DNA of 64,000 bases from Aurantiochytrium sp. KH105 (GCA_003116975.1 BGKB01000086.1:1-64000), one strand, 5' to 3'. Positions 20,591-30,551 are shown, counted from the first letter of the stretch. Made by a program: numbers and translations. The notes: generated by a model not told the origin, from the sequence alone.

Positions 20591-22108
20591 TTAAAACTCA
20601 ATCTGTACGTCCTTGGCGTAGCCGAGCTTTTCGAGGTTCTGCTTGCAAGCAAACTTGATCATTGGCGGCGGGCCGCACATGAGAATGACGGAATCATCGC
20701 TTGGTGGTGGCATGTGGCGCTTGATCATCTTTTCGTCAATAAACCCAGTCGAGTAGTCCCATTCTGCAGGCGGGCGGTCCAGCGTGTACCAAAGGCGGAA
20801 GCGCTCCGGGTGACGCTTGGCCTCGGCCTCGAGCAAATCGCGCACGAGAATATCCTCCTCGGTCTGGTTGCCAAAAATCAGCGACAGCTTGGTTTCATCT
20901 TCCGGATCCTTGAGAATGGCCTGAATGATCTGAAGCATAGGTGTGATGCCCGTGCCTCCAGCCATCATACCAATCATTTTCACCTGCTTTTCCTTTTTGC
21001 CGACCTTGAGCTTGCCCTTGCCCAAATATTCGATACGACCAAATGGGCCTGCGACGTCAAGCTTGTCGCCGACCGCGAGCGAGTCCAGATACTGCGACAT
21101 CTTGCCGCCATCAGGAAATCGCTCGTGGCCACCCTTGTACGCCTTGATGACAACCTCGACGAAGCCGACATCATCGTTGGAGGAACTCGGCGTGTACTTG
21201 CGCTCAATCTCCTTCTTTCCGCTTTCCGCGTCAGGCTGACCATTCCACTCGCCGTCCTTCACAGGCTTCGGGTTCGGGCACCAAAACTTGATGTGCTTGC
21301 CGACGGGGAGACCAAGAATCATGTTCTCCTCGGGAAGTCGCAGACGCAAGATAAACGAGTCATGGGAGAGAACGATCTTCTCCGCGAGCTCAATTTGTTG
21401 ACGCTCCTTGGTGAGAAAACTCGGTGCTGGCGGGACGGGAGCCGCAGGGGCCTTTCCCGTCTTTTCATCAATAAGGTAGCCCACACGCGTGTACTTCATC
21501 TCGAACTTGGCGATCCACTCGTCGAGCGTGTTGAGATCCATCCAAGTGAGGCCTTCAAGGCTGGTGTTCTCTACATCGGCGGGGTCCAGCGAGACGAGCG
21601 CGAGCGCACGCGAGGCGTCCTTACCTGCCATCATCTCGTACGGTCCGCCCTCGCCGTAGAACTCCGGGTCGACGTCGTAGATCACGCCCTTGGCCGCAAT
21701 GTACACGGGGCGGCCATTCTTGCCGTTGAACTGCGCGAGCTCTTCCTTGGTAAAGTTGCGCGGCAGCACGAGGGATCCAACCTTGCGACCGCTGCGCCGG
21801 ACCTTGTCTGCGCCAACGTCGCGCTCCTCCTTTTCCGTGAGCTGGCGGCCGCCGAACTTGGCCAGAGCCTCCTTGCTCTCGCTCACGTCAAAGACGGTGC
21901 CATCCTGCAGAGCCACGAAGCAGAGGCGGCCCTCTTTGCCATTGTACATTTCGAGGCTGTCGGGCGAGAATTTGCGGTCGTCGCGCACTGCCGGGAGTTT
22001 TTCGTCGCCCGACATCCAGTCGTCGAGCTTGTTCCACAGAAACCATACCGTCGCGGCCCCCACGCCCATGCCCAGGATGGTGTCCACGTTCACCATCGAC
22101 TGCGGCAT
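20591..22108 (-). CDS. MAPR (cytochrome b5-like) and NADH-cytochrome b5 reductase fusion
   Basis: A 505-residue protein. An N-terminal membrane helix (about 8-26) is followed by a first, degenerate MAPR-like unit (47-90, SPDSLEMYNGKEGRLCFVA). A complete MAPR/PGRMC-type haem domain follows at 118-213, including EFYGEGGPYEMMAGKDASRA, which matches the Tyr-containing haem loop of PGRMC1. The rest is a cytochrome b5 reductase: FAD motifs RKYT (303-306) and GGKMSQYL (334-341), NAD motifs GGTGITPM (384-391) and CGPPPM (478-483), and the usual C-terminal IEF. It would pass electrons from NADH to its own haem domain on the ER or outer mitochondrial surface, for sterol or fatty-acid oxidation. Sterol-desaturase-like and reductase-like genes lie in the same window but are not adjacent. 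A second in-frame ATG at 22096 is an alternative start. Confidence 0.92.
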   Translation of the reverse strand: MPQSMVNVDTILGMGVGAATVWFLWNKLDDWMSGDEKLPAVRDDRKFSPDSLEMYNGKEGRLCFVALQDGTVFDVSESKEALAKFGGRQLTEKEERDVGADKVRRSGRKVGSLVLPRNFTKEELAQFNGKNGRPVYIAAKGVIYDVDPEFYGEGGPYEMMAGKDASRALALVSLDPADVENTSLEGLTWMDLNTLDEWIAKFEMKYTRVGYLIDEKTGKAPAAPVPPAPSFLTKERQQIELAEKIVLSHDSFILRLRLPEENMILGLPVGKHIKFWCPNPKPVKDGEWNGQPDAESGKKEIERKYTPSSSNDDVGFVEVVIKAYKGGHERFPDGGKMSQYLDSLAVGDKLDVAGPFGRIEYLGKGKLKVGKKEKQVKMIGMMAGGTGITPMLQIIQAILKDPEDETKLSLIFGNQTEEDILVRDLLEAEAKRHPERFRLWYTLDRPPAEWDYSTGFIDEKMIKRHMPPPSDDSVILMCGPPPMIKFACKQNLEKLGYAKDVQIEF

Positions 22109-23909
22109 CGTCCCGAGCGCTCTCGCGTGCTCTCCGGTTGCTTTGCCGGCTGGCTAGCTAGCTCGCTAGCTCTGCTCTTCCCTGCTTGTCCCCTCCGTCT
22201 CAAGCTGCGAGATGTGGGTCTGCTGCCCGGTGCGCGCAACAAGAGCGCGACACAGCCCAGCGCAGACAGCGAGCTCGCTCCGCACGTGACCCCGCACGCG
22301 CGCACGCAGCCACGTACGTACGTACGTACGTACCGACGCGAGCGCGTGCTCGCGGTGCGGCTTCCCTGGCTGGACCGCTCCTCGCTCGCTCGCTCCCTTC
22401 GGAGCCGCTCGATGACGACCGATGACCTCTCGCGCCGCGGCGCGCTCCCTCCCTCCCTCCCTCGACCGAGCCCGCGTTCGCGCTCGCGCGCGTGCCCTGC
22501 ACCTCGCCGGCGTCCGCGGCGCGCTCGCTGCTCGCTGTTGCCTGTCTGCTTGCCTGCTCTGTTCGCTCGCGCGCGAGATGCCGGACTGGCGCGTCCGAGG
22601 TTGGACTTCTGCTGGTGCTGCAGCTGCAGCTGCTGCTGATGCGTATCTCCTCATTCATTCGTTCATTCGCATAAATTCATTCGCACGTCAATCATTCGTC
22701 ACCGATGCGAGAACGTGCCCTCCCGCTGGCCTCGAGGAAAGAGCTCAAGAACTCACAGGCTCTCCTCGGCGCGTCAGGAATGCCAGGGCTTTCGCAAGCT
22801 TGCGCGCGGGGATTCCACGTGGATGCAACAGCCGCGACCCCACGCAAACCGTGGCGCAAACGCGTGGCGGCGGTCCGGAGCGCGCAATCCTGCGACCCTG
22901 ACGCGCTCTTCTTCCGGCAAGCAGGGACCGCCTTACAATGTGCGGCGGCTTCTGGTGACAGGGCGGTCGGTGGGCGAGGGACGAAGGAAACGCGGAGAGC
23001 TCGCCCGACTTGGGTGGGCCATCCAGCCATGGGAAATGCCCAGTTCGTCCGAGACCGTGACGTGCTTGCGCGCGCGGCAGCGGATGCGCGGGGAAGGCTC
23101 GACAGGGCTCGATTCGGCACGTTCGCCCTGCATCGTTCGCGTGCAAAAGGAGGAGGGCGTGTCTTACATTAATGTATGTCCTCGCTTGACGAACGCCGGC
23201 AAGGAGTCGAATCCAACACATGTCCATTTCTAAAGTACGTCGTCTTTTGACGTCAAGCATTGGAAAGGAGAATTGCGGACCTTTCTTGCGAGTGCCAAGC
23301 ATTTGCGGTGCAACATCTGCATCGCGGAGGGGCGTCGAGGCCTCGACCCCCTTTCACTGACACCAGCGAGGGTTCAGGGTCATTCGGGCGCGCTGCGGGT
23401 GGTCTTCGACATCGTCCCTCCTTGGACGAGGTGCTTGCTATTGCAATGCAAGGCTCGGCCAGCCGGCCAGTTGCAGCTGGCAAGTTAGAAACTTATACAT
23501 TGCAGTCTAACTTTAGTATAATTGTCTTAGTCTCGGTCATTTTCGTCAATGCCTCCCTCACTTCCTTTCTTCTTCTCCCCGCTGCCCCTTTTGTTCGCGT
23601 CCCCGGTCATGCGTGCCACCACGTTGTGCGCTCGCTAGCTGACAACACGAGCCCTATGCAAGCCTCTGAACGTGACTGACTGACTGGCTGGCAAAGTCAC
23701 TCTGATCGTCCTGGACGGACCGTCAGGCTGCACTTCACCGCAACGGATACATTCACCCTTGGGAACTCTGAACAGATGATAGGAGCGCCGAGAAACACGC
23801 AAAGGCCGTCCTCGCCGACGAGGACGGCGAGAGGTGACAGCGCACGCGCAAGAGCGCGCGTGCGCATTTAAGTAACGACGTCTAAAGCGTCGCGCGGGCA
23901 CGAGCTGCC
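22109..23909. other. 1.8-kb divergent intergenic region
   Basis: This is the shared upstream region of the MAPR-CBR gene (minus) and the ion-channel gene (plus). The CBR side is GC-rich with ACGT (22312-22332), CTCG (about 22380-22394) and CCTC (about 22448-22463) tracts. A run of GACTGACTGACTGGCTGGC lies near 23674-23692. Several frames of 130-170 codons are present, but none shows a domain or a credible start. Confidence 0.5.
22312..22332. repeat. (ACGT)n tetranucleotide repeat
   Basis: About five perfect, self-complementary ACGT units lie about 204 bp upstream of the minus-strand start at 22108. Confidence 0.9.
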
Positions 23910-26900
23910 ATGCCTGGCGGCAAAGATGACAACGTGAATCACACTCACAAGACGTCAGAGAATGCAACACATGGCGATCATCATCAACATCAGTATTACC
24001 AGGACTTTCAACACCTCGATCAGATCGCAGGCCGAAATTCCTGGACTTATGCAGGCCAAAGCCTCGAGGGAGATTATACGTATTCTCCATCAGCGGCAGC
24101 AGCAGCTGCTGCCGCCACAACTGCTCAAGGAACGGACCAAGCTCGTCGTGATCGAAATGGGTCAAGACGCTATAAAAGACAGAGTCCAACAAACAAACGT
24201 CTTCGAAGACTACCACCTGTGCAGCCAAGTCCGCTTGCAGCTGCGTCGGGGGACGAAGCTGCGCCTTGGTCTTCAAGTGCAGGCAGTGCGTACGTTTCGT
24301 CGCCAACAACGCAATCAGGACAGTCTCTTGACCATGCAGCTCCAGAGCTGCCCAAAGGCACGGAGGCTGCTTACGTTGATCATACGACTGCTGGGCAGCT
24401 CGGAGAGACGGAAGCTGCTCACGTGAATGGAGCTTCATCATCTTTTTTACAGAGCAGCGCTTCTCCTCAAAACACACCGTCGTCAAATGTAAGGCATGTC
24501 ACGCTTGACGAGTCTTCCACCCAGAGGGTAGTCGAAGAACTCGTACGAGCACTCTCCGCCGCGCCACCTGCATCGCTTCGCGCCTCTCTAGGTTCTCTGA
24601 ATACAGCGCAAGGAGGTCGCGACACGCTAGCGTCGAGTCCAAGTCGCGCGAATCTTGGTTCAACCTCGCCCATGAGCCCGGGTACGGAAACGAGTGGCCT
24701 CATCAAAGAAATTTCAGACTTCCAATCGCGTCAAAGCGTGAGCTATGAAACGAGAGATAGATTCAGACGCACGTCCGAGCAGAGTCTGCATGCAAAGGTG
24801 CGCGACGCTGCAAGCGCTGTGGCATCAAAGACAAGCGCGCAGCCGCAAATGCAGCCCACAAGACAGACCATGTTTGGGTCGACCAGCATTCCTTCGCCGA
24901 GCACTCTTCGAGCACGGGCCGCAAACGTGGGTAACTTTTTCTCTGGGCTCGGGTCCAAGATGCGCAGAGGGTCCGTCACGCCTTTGAATATGTCGATGAC
25001 ATCCTCTTTCCGCAAGTATGGTTCCGCGCTCGATAACATTCAGGAACTCAACGCCGCGAAGAAGTTTTCTTCGCAACGCCACCTCGCCAAATGCGATGGT
25101 ACAGACAATGAGGCAACAGCCGAAGAGGAGGAGGAAGCAGGTGTTGTTGGTCGGAAGAGCTCGGGCAGTCTCGGTTCCAATGACGCCATTGAAAAACGAG
25201 CATCGGCAGATTCGCTGTCAGAACTCGAACTGCGCAAGCTGTACCCGGACTTATGGGAGTCTTTCCGCCGATACGATGCCGACGGAGACGGCACAGTGAC
25301 GCCCGACGAGCTTGTCAACTACCTTGAAGTTGAGCTCGACTCCACAATCGCAGTGGAGGATATTACCAAGTTCTTTGAAGCCATTGATAACAATGGTGAC
25401 GGATACGTCTCTTTCAAAGAGTTGGCCGATTGGTATCACTCCATTGTACATTCGCTCGATATGGGTACCGAATCGCAGCAAGGCGGCGTCACTGTGGGCA
25501 CAATTTTTGACGTGACCAAGTTTAACCTTGGCGATATCGCCAAGAGCATTCGAAATGTGACGCATGCCAACTCTGCGCCAGGTCTTAATTCTTCCGATTT
25601 CGAAGACTGGGAAGAGCCGAGTCGCTGGATTGTGCATCCCTTTAGCACCTTTCATGTGAGCTGGGACCTAATCATCTCTGCAGTCCTGGTCATAACGCTC
25701 GTGACGCTTCCTTTATCATTGGCGTTCGAGAACTTTAACGATGCCGTGTCGGGATTCAATCTTACCGTGGACATTTTCTTTTGCCTCGACATTGCCAAAA
25801 ACTTCTTCACTGGCTACGTCGATATAGACGGCGTCACGCATCTCGAGCATCGGGACATTGTTCGACACTACCTATTATCGTGGTTTATGCCAGACTTGGT
25901 TTCATCCGTGCCAATCGACCTCGTCCTCGACGCCTTTGGTGACGTGGAGGACGATGGGCTGACGCGATCGACCAAAGGACTCAAGCTCATTCGCCTTGTA
26001 CGCATGACCAAACTTTTTCGCCTGCTGCGCATGGGCCGCGCAGCAAAGTTCTTTGCGCACTGGCATCGCTTCATCGAAGACCGACTCAAGATTCGCATCC
26101 ACGACAGTACGATACGAATGCTGAAACTAGGCGTGCTCTTGCTGGTTCTGGCGCATTGGATTGGCTGTCTCCAGTTCATGATGTGCAGACTCATGGATTT
26201 TCCTGCGTCAAGTTGGGTCGTCGCTGCCGAGCTGGACACCATGTCCGAAAGTACTCAATATTCATGGTCGTTCTTCAAGGCTCTAGCGCAAATGATTGGT
26301 ATTGGCTTCGAGACACCACCCATCACAAATCTGGGCTGTCTCGACCTCACAGACTCGTGGTGCAAGATCGAAATGTGGATCACGCTTAGCAGCATGTATC
26401 TTGGTTCTGTGTTCTACGCCATCATGATTTCCAACATTAGCTCTATCATCTTTAGCATGAACATGGCTTCGCGTCTGTACCAGGAAAAGACGCAACAGCT
26501 CAATGAATATATGCGCAGCAAGCGGCTGCCTCCGCACCTTCGAGACCGCGTGCGGGACTACTTCTCGCTCAGGTACTCTGAAGGCAAGATTTTTAATGAA
26601 GAGGCCATCATGAAGGACCTCAGCCCGTCTCTGCGTCGCGACATCATGTTCTTTACTTCCCGCGAACTCTTTCTCAAGGTTCCCTTTTTCCGAGAGTGCA
26701 CAGGAAACGGTTTCATCTCTTCGCTTGCAACATCTCTCACGCCAATGGTGGCCTTTCAGGACGATGTCATTCTTGAAGAAGGGTCGGTGGGCGACTCAAT
26801 GTTCTTCATCTCCTCTGGGAAAATACTCATCTATGTCGAGGAGTATCAGAAATCACCATCAGACGAGCTGCCGTCTCTAGTGCAGCAGCAAGAAATGCAG

Positions 26901-27365
26901 CAAGCTCGCGAGCATCCGGGCAAGTCCAAGCGGGACAAGGCATCTTCGCGAGCTTCGTCGTCTGCAACCTCGATGATGGATGAGGAAGCCTGGCTCGCTC
27001 CCAAGACGATTGCTCTCGCAAGTATTTCTTCGGGATCCTTTTTTGGCGAGGTTGCGCTCATTTTACCCGTACGGAGAACAGCTTCAGCCAAAGCCATCGC
27101 CGTGTCGATTCTCTACATGCTGGACCGGGAAGCTCTGCTCACATCTCTCAAGGACTTTCCTGACATTTACGCGCGGCTGCGTGACATTGCCACCTCTCGT
27201 GTTCGTCGTATAACACGCAAACTTCGCGCCCGCGCTGCTGGCAATCCCTTTCCTTGCTCTCCATCCTCATCGGGACGCAAGAGGAACCGACGAACGACGA
27301 TCTCGCTCGAGCGTGACCTTCAAGACGTTGAAGCCGTCGCGCTCAACAAGCAAACAACGCAGTGA
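23910..27365 (+). CDS. EF-hand cyclic-nucleotide-gated cation channel
   Basis: A 1151-residue channel. Residues 1-440 are a low-complexity cytosolic leader. Two canonical EF-hands follow at 456-467 (DADGDGTVTPDE) and 493-504 (DNNGDGYVSFKE). S1 begins near 584. S4 (about 685-715) has Lys/Arg every third residue (KLIRLVRMTKLFRLLRMGR). The pore loop reads AQMIGIGFETPP, with G799-F800-E801 where K+ channels have GYG. The ETPP resembles the GETPP of non-selective animal CNG channels. S6 is near 821-849. A C-linker and a cyclic-nucleotide-binding domain (about 946-1086) follow, with an intact phosphate-binding cassette (FGEVALILPVRRTASA). About 55 Ser/Gln/Lys-rich residues are inserted inside the binding domain. 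Calcium and cAMP/cGMP control of a cation current is inferred. Confidence 0.9.
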   Translation: MPGGKDDNVNHTHKTSENATHGDHHQHQYYQDFQHLDQIAGRNSWTYAGQSLEGDYTYSPSAAAAAAAATTAQGTDQARRDRNGSRRYKRQSPTNKRLRRLPPVQPSPLAAASGDEAAPWSSSAGSAYVSSPTTQSGQSLDHAAPELPKGTEAAYVDHTTAGQLGETEAAHVNGASSSFLQSSASPQNTPSSNVRHVTLDESSTQRVVEELVRALSAAPPASLRASLGSLNTAQGGRDTLASSPSRANLGSTSPMSPGTETSGLIKEISDFQSRQSVSYETRDRFRRTSEQSLHAKVRDAASAVASKTSAQPQMQPTRQTMFGSTSIPSPSTLRARAANVGNFFSGLGSKMRRGSVTPLNMSMTSSFRKYGSALDNIQELNAAKKFSSQRHLAKCDGTDNEATAEEEEEAGVVGRKSSGSLGSNDAIEKRASADSLSELELRKLYPDLWESFRRYDADGDGTVTPDELVNYLEVELDSTIAVEDITKFFEAIDNNGDGYVSFKELADWYHSIVHSLDMGTESQQGGVTVGTIFDVTKFNLGDIAKSIRNVTHANSAPGLNSSDFEDWEEPSRWIVHPFSTFHVSWDLIISAVLVITLVTLPLSLAFENFNDAVSGFNLTVDIFFCLDIAKNFFTGYVDIDGVTHLEHRDIVRHYLLSWFMPDLVSSVPIDLVLDAFGDVEDDGLTRSTKGLKLIRLVRMTKLFRLLRMGRAAKFFAHWHRFIEDRLKIRIHDSTIRMLKLGVLLLVLAHWIGCLQFMMCRLMDFPASSWVVAAELDTMSESTQYSWSFFKALAQMIGIGFETPPITNLGCLDLTDSWCKIEMWITLSSMYLGSVFYAIMISNISSIIFSMNMASRLYQEKTQQLNEYMRSKRLPPHLRDRVRDYFSLRYSEGKIFNEEAIMKDLSPSLRRDIMFFTSRELFLKVPFFRECTGNGFISSLATSLTPMVAFQDDVILEEGSVGDSMFFISSGKILIYVEEYQKSPSDELPSLVQQQEMQQAREHPGKSKRDKASSRASSSATSMMDEEAWLAPKTIALASISSGSFFGEVALILPVRRTASAKAIAVSILYMLDREALLTSLKDFPDIYARLRDIATSRVRRITRKLRARAAGNPFPCSPSSSGRKRNRRTTISLERDLQDVEAVALNKQTTQ

Positions 27366-27500
27366 GTGACCTGAGCTCCAGAGTAGGCATTTTGCAACGG
27401 GTGAGCCCAGATTGCAGACACAGCGTGAGCCCCGCTTCCCCCAAACGCAGCCATAGTGAACCGCGATTATCGTCTAAAGCAAGCACGTTTTCTCCTCACG

Positions 27501-27543
27501 AAGAATTGGAGCGCACTCTTCTGCCAGTTTCGCTCCAATTCTT
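27501..27543 (+). other. perfect 13-bp stem-loop in the 3' flank of the channel gene
   Basis: AAGAATTGGAGCG (27501-27513) is exactly complementary to CGCTCCAATTCTT (27531-27543) across a 17-base spacer. It starts 136 bp after the channel stop codon, so it would lie in the 3' UTR if transcribed. A role in 3' end formation or mRNA stability is only a guess. Confidence 0.6.
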
Positions 27544-28068
27544 GTCACCTTTGCATACGTACCCGTCCGCGCGCCTTCCCCGATTCTGCTCTCCTTTTCG
27601 ACGTATACTCTCCGTGCTCTATCTCGCTAGCTTCCTCGCGCATCGCGTAATGTAAAAAGACAACTCTGATCTTCATCGTCCCCAAGCATCATGCCTAGCT
27701 CGCGTGCCGTGCCACCGGCACCAGTTTGGATGATGGGTCTTCGAGGTGGCTGTCCACACTGACCACTGCCACAGTGTCCTTGTTTTCCCTCGCATTCACA
27801 GTGAACAATTCTCCAGTCCCATGCGATGTCAATTTTATCGCCGGCTCCGCATGCTTGATAGCTGCGCGATGGGAGGGAGGGAGTCCAAGCAAGGCCCCGA
27901 GCCGCGCCAGCGAGGACGAGACGGCCTGCCGCAAGGCCGTGCAAGCAAACCGGCATCAGCGACGCCAAGGCAGCCAGCCAGCCAGCCCGTCAGCCGCGCG
28001 TCGCCAGGCCAGGCTCGCAGGCACGGCACGCACACGTCAGCGCTTGTTCGAGTCGCGGACAGCAGGGA

Positions 28069-28088
28069 GGAACGAACGAACGAACGAG
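28069..28088. repeat. (GAAC)n tetranucleotide repeat in a presumed 5' UTR
   Basis: About five GAAC units end 15 bp before the ATG at 28104. Confidence 0.85.
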
Positions 28089-28103
28089 GAAAGCAAGGAC
28101 GCC

Positions 28104-29060
28104 ATGACGGAGGAGAGCGGCCTCAAGGCTATATCGCCGCTTCTGCGCAAAGTTTTGAGCGTGGTGGCGGTCGTTGCGGTATGGGGCGTGGGCATCGGGC
28201 TCTCCTTTCTTGGCAAGGGCAGAGCAGACCCGTTCGTGCCGCAGTTGAGCATCTTGCAGACAACTCTGGTTCTGAGCTTCGGAATTAATGCACTCGTCTT
28301 CGTACCCTCGTATGTGTTCCAGACGGAGCGCTACTTTGACCTGACAGGTAGCCTCACGTACCTGACGTGCACATGGTACACGTTTTCGGCCGGTCTCAAA
28401 AGTACGGAAGGCGTTAAACTAAGGTCAGTGCTTGCGAGCGTCTTGGTCACGATTTGGGCAGTCCGTCTCGGTAGCTTTCTCTTTCGACGCATCCTTCGTG
28501 ACGGCAAGGACGGTCGTTTCGACAAGATCAAGCCCAACTTTTTGTACTTTTTCAATGTCTGGAACACGCAAGGCCTTTGGGTTTACGTCACCGCGTACGC
28601 GGTCTACATTGCAAATGCAGCAACTGAAGACGCGAAACTCGGGGCTCTTGACTATGTCGGTCTTGCCGTGTGGGCGATTGGCATGGGCATCGAAGCGCTC
28701 GCAGACCACCAAAAAACGGTGTGGCGTCAACGTCCTGAGAACAAGGGCCAATTCATCGAGACTGGACTCTGGTACTACTCACGCCACCCCAACTATTTTG
28801 GTGAGTGGACATTGTGGACGGGCATGTTCTTGTTTTGCGCTTCAACATTTGAAGGCATGCAGTGGGCTGCCGTGGTGTCTCCAATTTTTGTCTTTTGCCT
28901 GCTCAACTTTGTCTCTGGCGTGCCTCTTCTCGAGAAACGCGCAGACGAAAAATGGGGCGGACAGCCTGATTACGAGAATTACAAGGCTACAACGAGCGTC
29001 TTCTTCATTCTTCCCAAACTCGGCAAGCGCTCGCGCGAGAGCGAGGCTCTCATTCGCTGA
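28104..29060 (+). CDS. DUF1295 / steroid 5-alpha-reductase-like membrane enzyme
   Basis: A 318-residue polytopic protein of the DUF1295 family, a relative of steroid 5-alpha reductases, sterol C14/C24 reductases and isoprenylcysteine methyltransferases. Several hydrophobic helices occupy residues 15-180. The family signature GLWYYSRHPNYFGEW, with R227, lies near 221-235 and forms the NADPH- or cofactor-binding C-terminal loop. NFVSGVPLLEKRADEKWG follows at about 271-288, again typical of the family. The frame is open for a further 126 codons upstream, but that part is low-complexity and crosses a GAAC repeat. I take the ATG at 28104, which begins MTEESG just before the first helix. The substrate is not known; a lipid or steroid double-bond reduction in the ER is inferred. 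Confidence 0.88.
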   Translation: MTEESGLKAISPLLRKVLSVVAVVAVWGVGIGLSFLGKGRADPFVPQLSILQTTLVLSFGINALVFVPSYVFQTERYFDLTGSLTYLTCTWYTFSAGLKSTEGVKLRSVLASVLVTIWAVRLGSFLFRRILRDGKDGRFDKIKPNFLYFFNVWNTQGLWVYVTAYAVYIANAATEDAKLGALDYVGLAVWAIGMGIEALADHQKTVWRQRPENKGQFIETGLWYYSRHPNYFGEWTLWTGMFLFCASTFEGMQWAAVVSPIFVFCLLNFVSGVPLLEKRADEKWGGQPDYENYKATTSVFFILPKLGKRSRESEALIR

Positions 29061-29469
29061 TTGCCGCGCGTCTGACATGAACACAAATAGAGAAATTTCA
29101 TAAATGTGAGATAAAATTGTTTACGAGACTCGAAAAGGAAAAAGAGAAAATAAAAATAAAAAGGTGATCTCAGCAGCCAGGGAGACTGCCTGCCTGGTAA
29201 TATGGCCGTTGGCAGGGAAGGGGACTGACTACCTCTGGACTAGACGAGTCACTTTCTTAACTCGGACGGAGGGAGACCCGGGCTCGATCAAGCCCACGAC
29301 CCAAGTGAGCTTTGCGAAGCGCGCTCGCTCGACAGCGAGTCCACGCCGCATCGTACTCAGGGCTTGAAATTGTTGAAACAGAAGTCAAATTTAACAAACG
29401 CGTGTGCTCACGCCCTTGCACGCGTGCCGACCCCAGTCGCCGCAAGAGTATTTATTTGCCAAGTGAGCC
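29061..29469. other. intergenic region
   Basis: The first 100 bp are AT-rich (3' UTR of the DUF1295 gene). The rest is unique sequence upstream of the secreted protein. A weakly tRNA-like stretch near 29220-29310 was examined and rejected. Nothing else is seen. Confidence 0.45.
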
Positions 29470-30198
29470 ATGCGGATGGAGAGGAAATGGGCCCTTGGGC
29501 TTGCGACAGTCGCCGTGGTGCGCAGCGCTGTCGGCCTCGAGCAGTCGAGCGAGCTTTTTGGGCAAATGGTTGCGCTGAGCGAACCCGACGACGTGCAGGG
29601 ACTTCTTTCCACATGCTTTTCGGGAATCAACATGACAACCTGCACCTATGACGACGAGGCAAGCGCATCAGATGACCTTAGCGGCATCTTTGCTGACTTT
29701 TCATGGGGTTCAGTCTTTAGTGGTGAAGCTGCATACTGTCTAACGTGCTGCAATAACCGAAGGCTAGATTTTAGTTCAGGAGAACTAATTGCTCTTCAAT
29801 GTGATCTCAGCAATCCCCTTGCCACGAAATCAGGTAAAGGCATTGACAGTATCAAGCTCAACGAGACCGATTGGGAATTTCGCTTTGCTCGACGAAGTAC
29901 CGTGGATGATCGTGCCATAACACGCTGCGCTTTGCAGCGCACAAACTATAGCAACATGGTGAGCGGCTATGAGCTCACAATTTACGCTCAAGAGTACAAC
30001 AACGTGGTAGCCTTTTGGCGTGGGGTCACCGGATGTAATGCTGTTGCCATTGAAGTTGCGCCCGAAGCAATCACCAATGATTTCAGCGAAAGGATCATTC
30101 TTCAAGTGAATGCCGCAAACGCAAGAATCGAGACCATCAAATTAATTTTCTTTGTCTGGGCGCTCTTAGGGGCCACACACGGGAGGACGTTTCGATGA
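29470..30198 (+). CDS. hypothetical secreted or membrane-anchored Cys-rich protein
   Basis: A 242-residue protein that I do not recognise. The N-terminus is a plausible signal peptide (about 1-23, WALGLATVAVVRSAVG). The body has cysteines clustered at about 49-110 (including CLTCC) and several N-glycosylation sequons (NMT, NET, NYS). The C-terminal 20 residues are hydrophobic (TIKLIFFVWALLGATHG), which could be a membrane anchor, a GPI signal, or read-through into an unrecognised intron, since CTCTTAG sits there. A secretory location is likely. The ATG at 29470 is the first in frame and immediately precedes the signal sequence. Confidence 0.55.
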   Translation: MRMERKWALGLATVAVVRSAVGLEQSSELFGQMVALSEPDDVQGLLSTCFSGINMTTCTYDDEASASDDLSGIFADFSWGSVFSGEAAYCLTCCNNRRLDFSSGELIALQCDLSNPLATKSGKGIDSIKLNETDWEFRFARRSTVDDRAITRCALQRTNYSNMVSGYELTIYAQEYNNVVAFWRGVTGCNAVAIEVAPEAITNDFSERIILQVNAANARIETIKLIFFVWALLGATHGRTFR

Positions 30199-30551
30199 TG
30201 GCGCTTCTCGCCTGATCGAAGGTGGGAAGCCATCTTGGCTCTTTGAAATACTGACAGGATATCAGCACAAGCTATCTTCAAACCATGGTGGTATGAAAAG
30301 ACGCCGATATTTTGACCAAGAAAATGAAAAGAGAAACAGACGACCGCAATTAAGGTTCTGTACGCGCTTCTTTTTTCAGAAAATTTCTGTCGGTGTGGTG
30401 TGAAACAAGGAGGAGCGACTCTTTAAAAAAATTAATAGGCCTATAGGCTGATTTGCAATCGTTTTTCACAAAAAGCATTGTTGACTTTCTCGCATCCACG
30501 GGAAACAACCACGCGCAGCGAGCTTCACAGGCTACACGGATCGAATGATCT
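30199..30551. other. convergent intergenic region
   Basis: This 3' flank sequence lies between the secreted-protein gene and the epimerase. It is AT-rich with no repeat or gene visible. Confidence 0.5.

Larger units (their letters stand above)
27366..28103. other. intergenic region between channel and DUF1295 gene
   Basis: It holds the presumed 3' UTR of the channel, with a perfect 13-bp hairpin (27501-27543), followed by the promoter of the DUF1295 gene. A GAAC tract ends 15 bp before the next ATG. No gene is seen. Confidence 0.55.

Noticed and set aside
22422-23679. Frames of 139-185 codons between the CBR and channel genes
   Set aside because: Non-ATG starts, overlapping frames on both strands, no domains; judged promoter and leader sequence.
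7588-29060. Possibility of a biosynthetic gene cluster or operon
   Set aside because: Genes are on both strands with long separate promoters, and their products do not form a single pathway. The sterol-related genes are spread over 30 kb with unrelated genes between.
29220-29310. tRNA-like stretch with a GGGCT..AGCCC stem and CTTTCTTAA loop
   Set aside because: The anticodon loop is too long and the T-loop lacks the TTCRA pattern; no acceptor stem pairs.
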